Assembly (NCBI GenBank): GCA_903882745.1
Contig: CAIRYG010000012.1
Coordinates: forward strand, 1-64,000
Length of the DNA: 64,000 nt
DNA from: an uncultured Gemmatimonadota bacterium
GTDB taxonomy: Bacteria > Gemmatimonadota > Gemmatimonadetes > Gemmatimonadales > Gemmatimonadaceae
Reading direction: 5' to 3'
The position numbers and the translations under genes are program-made. Every line of letters begins with the position of its first letter. Within the stretch, counting starts at the first letter, position 1. The notes under the pieces were generated by a model. It saw nothing but the letters and a program-made list of their open reading frames with translations. It searched no databases and was not told the origin of the DNA. Shown one piece after another: positions 1 to 7,397 of this stretch.

Positions 1-307
1 GACCGTGACCGCGACTGGGAGCACCTATTCGGTGACCACCAACCAGAGCAGCGCGAAGATCACCGCCGCGATCGATGCCGCCATGCCGACCGGCGTGACG
101 CTGTCGACCACGCTGACCGCTCCGGCGGGCGGCACGAGCGCGGGCCGGCAGTCGCTCAGCGCGACCGCGACGGATGTCGTGACCGGCATCACCAAGCTCA
201 ACCAGGCCGGCTTGGCGATCACCTATCAGTTGGATGCGACCGCGGCCGCTGGCGTCGTGTCGTCGGCGACCCGTACGGTCACCTACACGATCACCGGTGG
301 CGTCTAA
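1..307 (+). CDS. C-terminal part of a small exported beta-rich (pilin-like) protein
   Basis: Only the last ~101 codons are in the window; the reading frame enters at base 2 and stops with TAA at 305-307, so the start lies upstream. The visible protein is rich in Thr, Ala, Val and Ser with alternating hydrophobic residues and no Cys, as in an all-beta surface protein. It ends in a Thr/Val/Tyr-rich strand (TYTITGGV). It is followed by a second exported beta-rich protein, a chaperone-like protein and an usher-like protein, which suggests it is a pilus or surface subunit. That role is inferred from context; I recognise no specific family. Confidence 0.6.
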   Translation, partial: TVTATGSTYSVTTNQSSAKITAAIDAAMPTGVTLSTTLTAPAGGTSAGRQSLSATATDVVTGITKLNQAGLAITYQLDATAAAGVVSSATRTVTYTITGGV

Positions 308-332
308 GGCGCTGTTGCACGATCCGGCAGGT

Positions 333-361
333 GTAGTGGTTCTTGAAGGTACGTAGTGGTT
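333..361. repeat. Pair of 9-bp direct repeats, 20 bp apart
   Basis: GTAGTGGTT occurs at 333-341 and again at 353-361. The start-to-start distance of 20 bp is about two helical turns, the spacing seen in direct-repeat operators. It lies between the two exported-protein genes. A regulatory role is only a possibility. Confidence 0.35.
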
Positions 362-373
362 TCACCCCCAGGG

Positions 374-404
374 GCCGACGTGTGGCTCGGCAGCACACGT
401 CGGC
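374..404 (+). terminator. Perfect 11-bp hairpin without a U-tract
   Basis: GCCGACGTGTG (374-384) pairs perfectly with CACACGTCGGC (394-404) around a 9-base loop. It sits 67 bases after the stop of the first gene and 160 before the next start. No T-run follows, so it may be a weak or factor-assisted terminator, an mRNA-stabilising hairpin or a processing site. The rest of 308-567 shows no coding signal I trust. Confidence 0.45.
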
Positions 405-567
405 TTGGGGAGGGTTGGACAGAGTGGGTGACTCGCCTGATCCGTTGTGGCACGAGATATGCATAGCTAGCCCGCGAAAGCGTGGCGTGGCCCCCATCCG
501 GAGATTTTCCAGCCCCGTCGACCAAATCCGCAACAGCTACTACTTGAGGCGTTACCGAGACATTGTC

Positions 568-1074
568 ATGAGACCATCAGGCGATACCACATTCATCATT
601 TGGCTGTCCCGCGTAGGTGTACGCGTGGTCGGCTTTGCGGTGTTTTTTGGGTTTGGTGGCCACCGCGTTGCGGTCGCGCAGACCACGGTTACCCTCACGG
701 CTGGACCGACCGTGGTGATCAACAGCGCCATTGCCGGCTCCGCTCCAACCCCCGCGACTGGTGTCAGCACGTGGGATACCAACGGTACGGACAAGAGCAC
801 TAACCGGTACATTTGGGTTCGCCTGGCCTCCGCCCCTCCCTCCGGCGTGACGGTCAAAGCACTCCTCGCTGCACCCTCCGTTGACATTTCCGCTGGAACT
901 GTGACGCTCTCGACCAGCTATCAGATCCTCGAGACGAACACAGCACCGACGGCATCAGCTTTTAGCATCACCTACACGGTTTCCTCGACGTCCGCGGTGG
1001 GACCGCAGACGCAGGCGATTACCGTGTACTATTGCATCAAGAGTATTAGTTCGGGAACCACGGGGTGCCTGTGA
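568..1074 (+). CDS. Exported beta-rich protein, candidate pilin-like subunit
   Basis: 168 residues. The frame is open from 343, but the ATG at 568 gives a classical signal peptide: a hydrophobic stretch at about residues 15-30 and an AVA-Q cleavage site near 37. The mature chain begins with alternating hydrophobic residues (TTVTLTAGPTVV) and is rich in Thr, Ser and Val, as in an all-beta fold. Two Cys in the last ~13 residues could form a disulfide. The stop overlaps a possible ATG of the next gene (GTGATG), so the genes are probably co-transcribed. Its position before a chaperone-like and an usher-like gene suggests an extracellular subunit. No family is recognised with certainty. Confidence 0.6.
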   Translation: MRPSGDTTFIIWLSRVGVRVVGFAVFFGFGGHRVAVAQTTVTLTAGPTVVINSAIAGSAPTPATGVSTWDTNGTDKSTNRYIWVRLASAPPSGVTVKALLAAPSVDISAGTVTLSTSYQILETNTAPTASAFSITYTVSSTSAVGPQTQAITVYYCIKSISSGTTGCL

Positions 1075-1097
1075 TGCGCACCTTGGCCGGAGTCCCT

Positions 1098-1907
1098 ATG
1101 AACCGCAGCTTTCGAATGCTCACGGTAGCCGTCATCGCGTGCTGTTCCGCATTTCCGCGGGCCGCCGCCGCACAGCTATCGGTGCTAACCAACACCGTCG
1201 AAGAACGCAGCGCCGCCCCCGGTGAGCGCTACACGGGTACGATCGTCATCGCGAATCCAAGCGGGGAAGCGCAGACGGCGCGCATCTTCCTGACCGACTA
1301 CAGCTTTAAGGCCGACGGTACCACTGAATACGGTGATGCGGGCGGCATGGCTCGTTCCAATGCCTCGTGGATCACCCCACAGACGAATCGAGTGCTCGTG
1401 CCGGCGAACAGCTCGGTGACGGTTTCGTACACGGTTGCGGTTCCAGCACGCGAGTCCCTGAGTGGGAGTTACTGGAGCACGATTATTGTCGAGGGGGCAC
1501 CACCGACACCGTCGAGCAATGACTCCAAGAAAGGCACCGTGTCGATCGGTGCGGTCATTCGCTACGCCGTCCAAGTCGCGACACATTTGCGGAATCCTGG
1601 ATCGCGCGCGGTCGTCTTTGACGGAGAACGTCTCGGACTGACCCCCGCCAAGAATTCCGCGCTGGAAGTGGATGTCGCGAATTCGGGTGAACGCGCCTAC
1701 CGCCCCGTGCTCTGGATCGAAGTCTACGATGAACAGGGGACGCTGCGCGCGCAGGCCAAGCAGTCGCGCGGCCTCTTGTACCCTGGATCCTCGCTTCGCC
1801 AGCACTTCGACTTGGGTGTGCTTCCCCCGGGATCCTACAAAGCAGTGCTCTTTGCCGATACGGGCGAAGACGCGGTCTTTGCGAAGCAGCTCGCCTTGAA
1901 GTTCTAA
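1098..1907 (+). CDS. Periplasmic Ig-fold protein, pilus-chaperone-like
   Basis: 269 residues from the ATG at 1098, preceded by GGAG at 5 bases; an earlier ATG at 1074, overlapping the previous stop, is the alternative. Signal peptide 1-24 ends in AAAA-Q. Two beta-sandwich halves are apparent. The first has the features of a PapD-like N-domain: the segment TIVIANPSGEAQTARIF, a Trp-containing strand (SWITPQ), a 'VPANSSVTVSYTVAVP' strand and a 'GSYWSTIIVEG' strand. The second half ends in strands typical of a secreted Ig domain (LPPGSYKAVLFAD). Gram-positive DUF916 proteins have a similar layout, so the chaperone call rests largely on gene order. It is followed 9 bp later by the usher-like gene. 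Confidence 0.5.
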   Translation: MNRSFRMLTVAVIACCSAFPRAAAAQLSVLTNTVEERSAAPGERYTGTIVIANPSGEAQTARIFLTDYSFKADGTTEYGDAGGMARSNASWITPQTNRVLVPANSSVTVSYTVAVPARESLSGSYWSTIIVEGAPPTPSSNDSKKGTVSIGAVIRYAVQVATHLRNPGSRAVVFDGERLGLTPAKNSALEVDVANSGERAYRPVLWIEVYDEQGTLRAQAKQSRGLLYPGSSLRQHFDLGVLPPGSYKAVLFADTGEDAVFAKQLALKF

Positions 1908-1916
1908 CCGATACCC

Positions 1917-4900
1917 ATGCGACGTTTCTCCATCACCGACCCGCGCCTCGCGTTCGCTCACCTTTTGGTGGGCGGCGCTTTTGCGTTCCTGTGCTCGGGT
2001 CGTGATGTGCTGGCGCAGGATACCGTCGAGGTTCGGAACCTGCGCAAGGCGCCGCTCACGATCTCGGCCGGTGCGGCATTCAATGCCACCTTTCGAGCAA
2101 AGAATATCAACGCCGGCGCTCGCCAGGCGCGAGTCTCACTCTCGCTGCCGAGTGGATGGCAGGTTATTGGCGGAACCGGCGACGCCGTGGTAAATGCCGG
2201 TGCCCAAGATCTCTTGATCTTTAGCATCAACGCTGCACGTGGAACGCCGGCTGGACGCTTTGTTGTACAGGCGAACATCGAGGGCGGTCAACCGGACTCG
2301 CTGATTGTCACCATCGACGAACACCGCGAAATCGAAGTCATTCCGCTCGACGCACCAGGCTGGGTCCCCACGGGCGCTCCGGTTGCGGCGCGATTCCTCG
2401 TGCGCAACCGCGGCAACGTAACGTCGCAGGTGGCTTTTGAAGGGCAATCGCTACAGCGCCTCGGCGTACGCACGGAGCCGTCGGCGGCCGCACTGGCTCC
2501 GGGAGCGACGATTATCGTCGTGGTATCTGGAGCGGCGCCGAGTACGCTCGCGCGAGCGGTTGACGACAATCTTGAGTTACGGGCCACGGATCGCGCGGAT
2601 CGCGCGGTGACGAGCAAGGCCAACTTCCGCACGACGTTCGTGCCGAAGGGTATTGTCAGCGAGCGTTTTGCCACGGTCCCTGCAACGGTATCGGTGCGCG
2701 GCGGCGGATACGCTGCGGGTGTTTCGCCGGTCACGATTCAGGGTGGCGGCTTGATGCCCGACAACAACACGACCCTATCGTTCAACGCCTCAGCGCCTAC
2801 CAATCGTCAGTCACAGTTCGGTTTTGGGGAGCGTGAGGAATATCGCGCGCTGTTCCGGAACGATCATTGGCGGCTGCGGCTTGGCAGCGACATGTTCGGC
2901 TACTCACCGCTGACAACCGGCGGCTTCATGGGTTCTGGCGCGCAGTTCGATGTCACGGGCCGCTGGTTCCAAGGTGGCGCATACATCGAGCGGCCGATGT
3001 GGTTGCTGAATTCAGCACCTGAACTGGGTACCAGGGTCGGACTTCCGACCGCACTGGGATGGCTGTACGGCACCGTCGTCGAGCGCGGCGGTGACGAGCT
3101 GACCAAGAGCGGCGTGCGGAGTCTTTCCCTCGAGGCCCCGTTGCCATTGTCCGGGTTCCTGCAGCTTGAGTCGGCAGAAAGCGATTCCGCCACGCAGGGG
3201 GGCCGCGCCACGCGCTTGCGCGTGATGGGGCAAAACTCCCGTTGGAGCTATAACCTCGGCCTCACAAAAGCAGATCCGAACTTTACTGGGCCGTTGCGCG
3301 GTGGAGATGTCCAGGAAGGCTATGTGGAGTTTCACCCGATTCCGAAACTCTCGTTGACTCTCAATGGCGGCCTCCGCGACTGGCACCCGCCGTTTCTACC
3401 GAACGCCCCAACCGAACAGAAAAGCCGAAACCTTTCAGTCGCGATTGGCTGGGGGGGCATTGTCTCGCTTGAATACGGTGAGCTGACGCGACTCGACCGC
3501 TTTGAGTCGGTGATTGCTGTCGACGGAACGCAGCGGACGCTTCGCGCCACAGCCTCCGCGCGGTTTGGCGCCTTCAGCATAAGTGCCGCCGCCGAGCACG
3601 GCGAGGCGCTCGACCTGATGAAGGGCGCAAAGTCGGGATACGAAGCAGGATCGTTGAGCCTCCGCGCGGACTTCGGTTCAATCGGCGCACTCAATATGTA
3701 TGGATCCAGCAGCAACGGCCGCACCCTCTCAGCAGGGGCCGCCGGCATCTTGGCCTCCGGCGTGAACGCACAGTTGCACTTGCCCTGGCGCCTTGACTTG
3801 CAGGTGTCGTCGTCTGCGCAACGCGCAACACTCGGCGACTACGACGGCTCCGGTGTTTGGTTCGGACAGAGCGATATTCGCCTCGACCGTAGCTTTATTG
3901 ACGGTACCACGATCGGTGTTCGTGCGCAGTTGCTGCAGCGCGCGTCGTTGTATGGAACACCGAACGCCGCCGGCTACTTCCTCGAGGTACGTCGTCCCAT
4001 TGGCATGCCGACCGGCCCGATGCGCGAACCAGGCCGGGCTATTGGTCGTATTCGTGACGCCGCGACTGGTGCGCCAGTGGCCGGCGCCATGGTCCGCCTC
4101 GGCGATCAAGCCGCGGTTACCGACGACGAAGGGCAGGTGATGTTCCGTGGTCTCACACCGGGGACGCACAAGGTTGAGATTGACGGCGTCATGCAGATGC
4201 ACGGCGAACTGCTCGTTGGTGATGTTGCGGTCAATCTGACGAAGGAAACAAAAGAGCCGGTCCGTTTCGCGGTCTCGATGATGCGTGGCGCGGGTGTTCG
4301 CGCGCTCGTTCGGCGATTCGATCCTGCTGGCGGGACGGTTGGATCACGTGCCGACTCCTTGGTTGATGCCGGGGTGATCTCGAACGTGTTGGTCGCCATC
4401 ATGAGCGACCGGGATACCGTTTACTCCGCATCGGACGATAAAGGGCGCATTGAGTTTGGTACCCTACGCCCTGGTTCCTACGTACTGAAGATTCGCGATA
4501 GCGAGATTCCCGATCACTACGTGTTCGCGGAAGAGCAGATTCCTGTGCGGGTGAATGCCGGGCAGCAGGTCGACATCGAGTTCAAGGTCGTTCCGCAGCG
4601 CCGTACCGTGACATTTGTGGGTCCGCAGAGTGGAAGCCCGAAGTCTGAACTTCGACTGAATCCGAAGCAGCAAAAGGAGTTCGAGAAGCAACAGGAGCAG
4701 CAGCAGCTCGAGCAGCGCGTGCAGCAGAGCCGCGAGCAACAGCAGTCGGCCGAACCGCCGCGTGGCGGCAATGCTGGGCCCGCGGGACCTGGAGCTCAGC
4801 CGCGTGCCGGCGCTGGACAGTCGACGGCGCCGAGGGCCGAACCGAAGGCCGACCCGAAGGCAGATCCCAAGGCAGATCCAAAGACGCCCCAGACGCCGCA

Positions 4901-4985
4901 GACTCCCACCCCTGGCACGCCGGGCACACCAGGTACGCCGGGCACGCCAGCGACACAGACGCCGCAGACCCCGCAGACGCCGTAA
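1917..4985 (+). CDS. Usher-like outer-membrane beta-barrel protein with Ig-like N-terminus and two C-terminal beta domains
   Basis: 1022 residues. Signal peptide 1-34 (VLAQ cleavage). Residues ~36-125 and ~130-240 look like two NEW3/Ig-type domains. Residues ~250-700 are a long run of alternating amphipathic strands rich in Gly, Tyr, Trp and Arg, as expected for an outer-membrane barrel. Residues ~708-790 form a carboxypeptidase-regulatory-like domain (GRIRDAATGAPVAGAMVRLG). A second such domain at ~811-890 carries DDKGRIEFGTLRPGSYVLKI, the pattern of usher C-terminal domains. A Gln/Glu-rich, possibly coiled segment (~914-943) and a Pro-rich tail with three DPKA repeats and TPGTPG/TPQTPQ repeats end the protein. 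Gene order (subunits, chaperone, this protein) supports an usher or secretion pore. The exact family is not certain, and a plug domain could not be located by eye. Confidence 0.5.
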   Translation: MRRFSITDPRLAFAHLLVGGAFAFLCSGRDVLAQDTVEVRNLRKAPLTISAGAAFNATFRAKNINAGARQARVSLSLPSGWQVIGGTGDAVVNAGAQDLLIFSINAARGTPAGRFVVQANIEGGQPDSLIVTIDEHREIEVIPLDAPGWVPTGAPVAARFLVRNRGNVTSQVAFEGQSLQRLGVRTEPSAAALAPGATIIVVVSGAAPSTLARAVDDNLELRATDRADRAVTSKANFRTTFVPKGIVSERFATVPATVSVRGGGYAAGVSPVTIQGGGLMPDNNTTLSFNASAPTNRQSQFGFGEREEYRALFRNDHWRLRLGSDMFGYSPLTTGGFMGSGAQFDVTGRWFQGGAYIERPMWLLNSAPELGTRVGLPTALGWLYGTVVERGGDELTKSGVRSLSLEAPLPLSGFLQLESAESDSATQGGRATRLRVMGQNSRWSYNLGLTKADPNFTGPLRGGDVQEGYVEFHPIPKLSLTLNGGLRDWHPPFLPNAPTEQKSRNLSVAIGWGGIVSLEYGELTRLDRFESVIAVDGTQRTLRATASARFGAFSISAAAEHGEALDLMKGAKSGYEAGSLSLRADFGSIGALNMYGSSSNGRTLSAGAAGILASGVNAQLHLPWRLDLQVSSSAQRATLGDYDGSGVWFGQSDIRLDRSFIDGTTIGVRAQLLQRASLYGTPNAAGYFLEVRRPIGMPTGPMREPGRAIGRIRDAATGAPVAGAMVRLGDQAAVTDDEGQVMFRGLTPGTHKVEIDGVMQMHGELLVGDVAVNLTKETKEPVRFAVSMMRGAGVRALVRRFDPAGGTVGSRADSLVDAGVISNVLVAIMSDRDTVYSASDDKGRIEFGTLRPGSYVLKIRDSEIPDHYVFAEEQIPVRVNAGQQVDIEFKVVPQRRTVTFVGPQSGSPKSELRLNPKQQKEFEKQQEQQQLEQRVQQSREQQQSAEPPRGGNAGPAGPGAQPRAGAGQSTAPRAEPKADPKADPKADPKTPQTPQTPTPGTPGTPGTPGTPATQTPQTPQTP
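4849..4983 (+). repeat. Low-complexity Pro/Lys repeat region at the end of the usher-like gene
   Basis: Near-identical 12-base units encode DPKA three times, followed by short tandem units encoding TPGTPGTPG and TPQTPQ. Such coding repeats are prone to slippage, so length may vary between strains. The encoded tail would be disordered. Confidence 0.7.
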
Positions 4986-5013
4986 GCGTCGTAGCGGAGC
5001 CTCCGATGCCTGG

Positions 5014-5772
5014 TTAGGTCATCGAATAGACCACCAAGTTCACCGCGAACTTGGTGTTGTCTTTTGTACGGAAGCGCTTGTTCTTCCACGAATAGTCCCA
5101 CTCACAGCCATAGTCCTGATTCGTGTAAATCACGCCGAGTCGGCCACCGCGTTCGATTCCGCGCACATAATCATGGACGACATTATCCCCCCAGCCATTC
5201 ACCTCATGGCTGGTCTGTGGGGGGCCGTCAAAGGTGAAGAACGATTTGTAAATCGCGTGCCCCTTCGGGATCTTCGCGAGTCCAGGAGCAGCAGGGAACG
5301 CTTTTCGCATCTCCGCGTCAAACGACTGGGCAAACAAGCCGTTGACGTCATGATTGCAGTCGTCTGCCAGCAATAGGCCGCCGCTTTCCACAAAGCGCAC
5401 CAGGCCCGCTCGCTCCTTTGCACTAAAGCGCACGAGCTTGTGTCCAGTCATGAAGACAAAGGGAAATGCGCCAAGCTCAGAAGAGTCCGCGGTAATGACG
5501 ACTTCTTGTTCGTGCACGGGAATGGTGGTGTATTGGATCAGGGAATCCAGCACATTCGCGCAGACTTTGGGATTATAGTCCCAGTCTCCCGAGTCGTAAC
5601 GCAGTCGTGCAAAGGTGAACTCTCCCGCGCGGTTCCCGCCCGCCGCGCCTTCCGCATCGGCGCGTGACGCGAACGCGCCCAGTGCGGCGCCAACTCCACT
5701 CAGCGCGGTACCGGCCGCGATGAATCGGCTTACGAGCGTCCGCCGACTGATCGACGCGTCGTCTAGGGCCAC
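5014..5772 (-). CDS. DUF4159 exported protein with Tat-like signal
   Basis: 252 residues from a GTG at 5772 that overlaps the stop of the upstream hexosaminidase gene; the frame stays open to 5859 but that would bury the signal. The N-terminus has SRRTLVSRFIAAG followed by a hydrophobic stretch, resembling a twin-arginine export signal (inference). The mature part reads FARLRYDSGDWDYNPKVCAN, the signature of DUF4159, which has a glutamine-amidotransferase-like fold. 'FMTGHKLVRFS' and 'SGGLLLADDCNH' are also typical. Members are often linked to exported hydrolases or large membrane-anchored proteins; the biochemical role is unknown. It is the last gene of a probable operon with the GH20 and M28 genes. 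Confidence 0.75.
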   Translation of the reverse strand: MALDDASISRRTLVSRFIAAGTALSGVGAALGAFASRADAEGAAGGNRAGEFTFARLRYDSGDWDYNPKVCANVLDSLIQYTTIPVHEQEVVITADSSELGAFPFVFMTGHKLVRFSAKERAGLVRFVESGGLLLADDCNHDVNGLFAQSFDAEMRKAFPAAPGLAKIPKGHAIYKSFFTFDGPPQTSHEVNGWGDNVVHDYVRGIERGGRLGVIYTNQDYGCEWDYSWKNKRFRTKDNTKFAVNLVVYSMT

Positions 5773-7361
5773 GGGATCTGCGGTGAACGGTAAAAGTTCA
5801 CGCCGAGGGCCTGCAGGCGCGGGCCATGCGCGGCGAGTCGCAACCGGAAATCTTCCCATGCCCGAGCGTTGCGTGCCGACCAGCCGATCTCGGCGATCGC
5901 CGCCAGCCGGGGAAAGGCCAAGAACTCCGCGTCGGCGATCTTGGTAACCGTTTCGCTCCAGAGCGGCGCCTCGACCCCTAGTAGGGATTCTGGCGTTGCC
6001 CCCGTTACCAGCGTTGGATCCCAGTCGTAGACGTCCTTGACCTCAATCCGTCCCGCCCAACTCAGGCCGAGCGTGGTGGCGTTGTCGTACTTCATGTCGA
6101 GGTAGGTCTTGGACCCTGGTGAGGCAATCACCTTCCCACCGCGCGCGACGTGGAGTGCCAAGGAGTCCTTGGCCCAATGCTGCACGATCGTCGTTGGCGA
6201 CAGTCGTGCCGGCGCGATGTCGGCCCAGCCGATCAGGCGCATGTTGTTGGCGGTGGTAATGCCCTGAACGCGATCCACAAATCCGCGATACTGTGTCGGC
6301 GTCAGCGTTTTGACTTCGTCACCCCCCATGTGGAAATAGCCGCCAGGGGAGAGCGCCTTCATTTCGCGCACGACATCCGACACCAACGCATAGGTAGAAT
6401 CAGATTCGACGCAGAATGAGCTGAATCCCACGTCGGTGCCCGTATAGAGCGGGCGCGCGGTGTTGTCGCAGTTGAGCGCAGCATAACTGGCGAGCGCCGC
6501 GTTGGTGTGTCCCGGCATGTCGATCTCCGGGATAATGGTGACGAAGCGCGCCGCGGCGTAGGCAACCAACTCGCGATACTCGCGCTGTGAGTAATAGCCG
6601 CCAGCGCCGCCCCCAACCTGCGAGCTCCCGCCGACGGCGCTCAGATTTGGACGTGAAGTAATCTCAATCCGCCAGCCTTGGTCGTCGGCGAGATGCAAGT
6701 GTAGTCGGTTCAGCTTGTAGAGCGCTATCAGGTCCACAAAATGCTCGACATCGCGCAACGGCAGGAAATGTCGTGCCACATCAAGCATCGCCCCGCGCCA
6801 TTCGTAGCGCGGCAAATCGCGAATGGTTGTTGCATTGACACGCAACACGCGCTGCGCCGCCGCTGGGTACTCAACGGACACGGGCAATAGCTGCCGCAGT
6901 GATTGCGTGGCGTAGAACAGGCCGGCTGGTGTTGCGGCAAGAATACGGACGCCGGCACTCGTGACATCCAGCCTGTACCCCTCGGCGGCTAACTCCACGT
7001 GCGCAGGATCAAGCGTCAGCTGAATCGTACCAGATGGAGTCGCGAGAGCAGCTCGGCGCGCTCGTTCAGCGGGTGCCCAGAGCAACGCGGCCAGTTGGTC
7101 GGCCACGCGCTGCGCCTCCACGCGCTGGGCGCCGGGCGCCTCCACCGTAATTGTTGTGGACGAGTCAATCAAGGACGATTGCCCAGTCGCCATCACAATG
7201 CTGCTCGGCGCCGGAATCACGGCGTGCTGCACACTGATCGGAGTGGGCACCACGGGCGGGTTCGCCAGCTTGGGTGGCGCCGAGGCTGTGCCACACGCCG
7301 TGAGGCTAAGCCCCAACCACATGGTGGCACCGATAGCGCGACGGGAGCTGGCTTTAGTCAT
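5763..7361 (-). CDS. Beta-N-acetylhexosaminidase, GH20 lipoprotein
   Basis: 532 residues. It hydrolyses terminal N-acetylglucosamine or N-acetylgalactosamine from chitin-like or peptidoglycan oligosaccharides. The N-terminus has a lipoprotein-type signal (LSLTAC, Cys about residue 23), so it is probably anchored in the periplasm or outer membrane. A GH20b-type N-domain (about 45-180) leads to the (beta/alpha)8 barrel starting at YEWRGAMLDVARHF. 'LNRLHLHLADDQGWRIEI' and the catalytic Asp-Glu pair in HMGGDE (about 341-346) are intact. It starts 36 bp after the M28 peptidase gene stop on the same strand and overlaps the DUF4159 gene. Confidence 0.93.
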   Translation of the reverse strand: MTKASSRRAIGATMWLGLSLTACGTASAPPKLANPPVVPTPISVQHAVIPAPSSIVMATGQSSLIDSSTTITVEAPGAQRVEAQRVADQLAALLWAPAERARRAALATPSGTIQLTLDPAHVELAAEGYRLDVTSAGVRILAATPAGLFYATQSLRQLLPVSVEYPAAAQRVLRVNATTIRDLPRYEWRGAMLDVARHFLPLRDVEHFVDLIALYKLNRLHLHLADDQGWRIEITSRPNLSAVGGSSQVGGGAGGYYSQREYRELVAYAAARFVTIIPEIDMPGHTNAALASYAALNCDNTARPLYTGTDVGFSSFCVESDSTYALVSDVVREMKALSPGGYFHMGGDEVKTLTPTQYRGFVDRVQGITTANNMRLIGWADIAPARLSPTTIVQHWAKDSLALHVARGGKVIASPGSKTYLDMKYDNATTLGLSWAGRIEVKDVYDWDPTLVTGATPESLLGVEAPLWSETVTKIADAEFLAFPRLAAIAEIGWSARNARAWEDFRLRLAAHGPRLQALGVNFYRSPQIPWP

Positions 7362-7397
7362 ATTATTACGAGTTAAGGTGTGGGCGTCGCGTCAACA

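Noticed and set aside
455-510. c-di-GMP (GEMM)-like stretch with a GCGAAAGC mini-hairpin and CCGG
   Set aside because: The conserved GACGCAAAGCC core and the closing stem are missing.
4849-4983. Tandem repeats as a CRISPR or VNTR array
   Set aside because: Units are in-frame short coding repeats without spacers.
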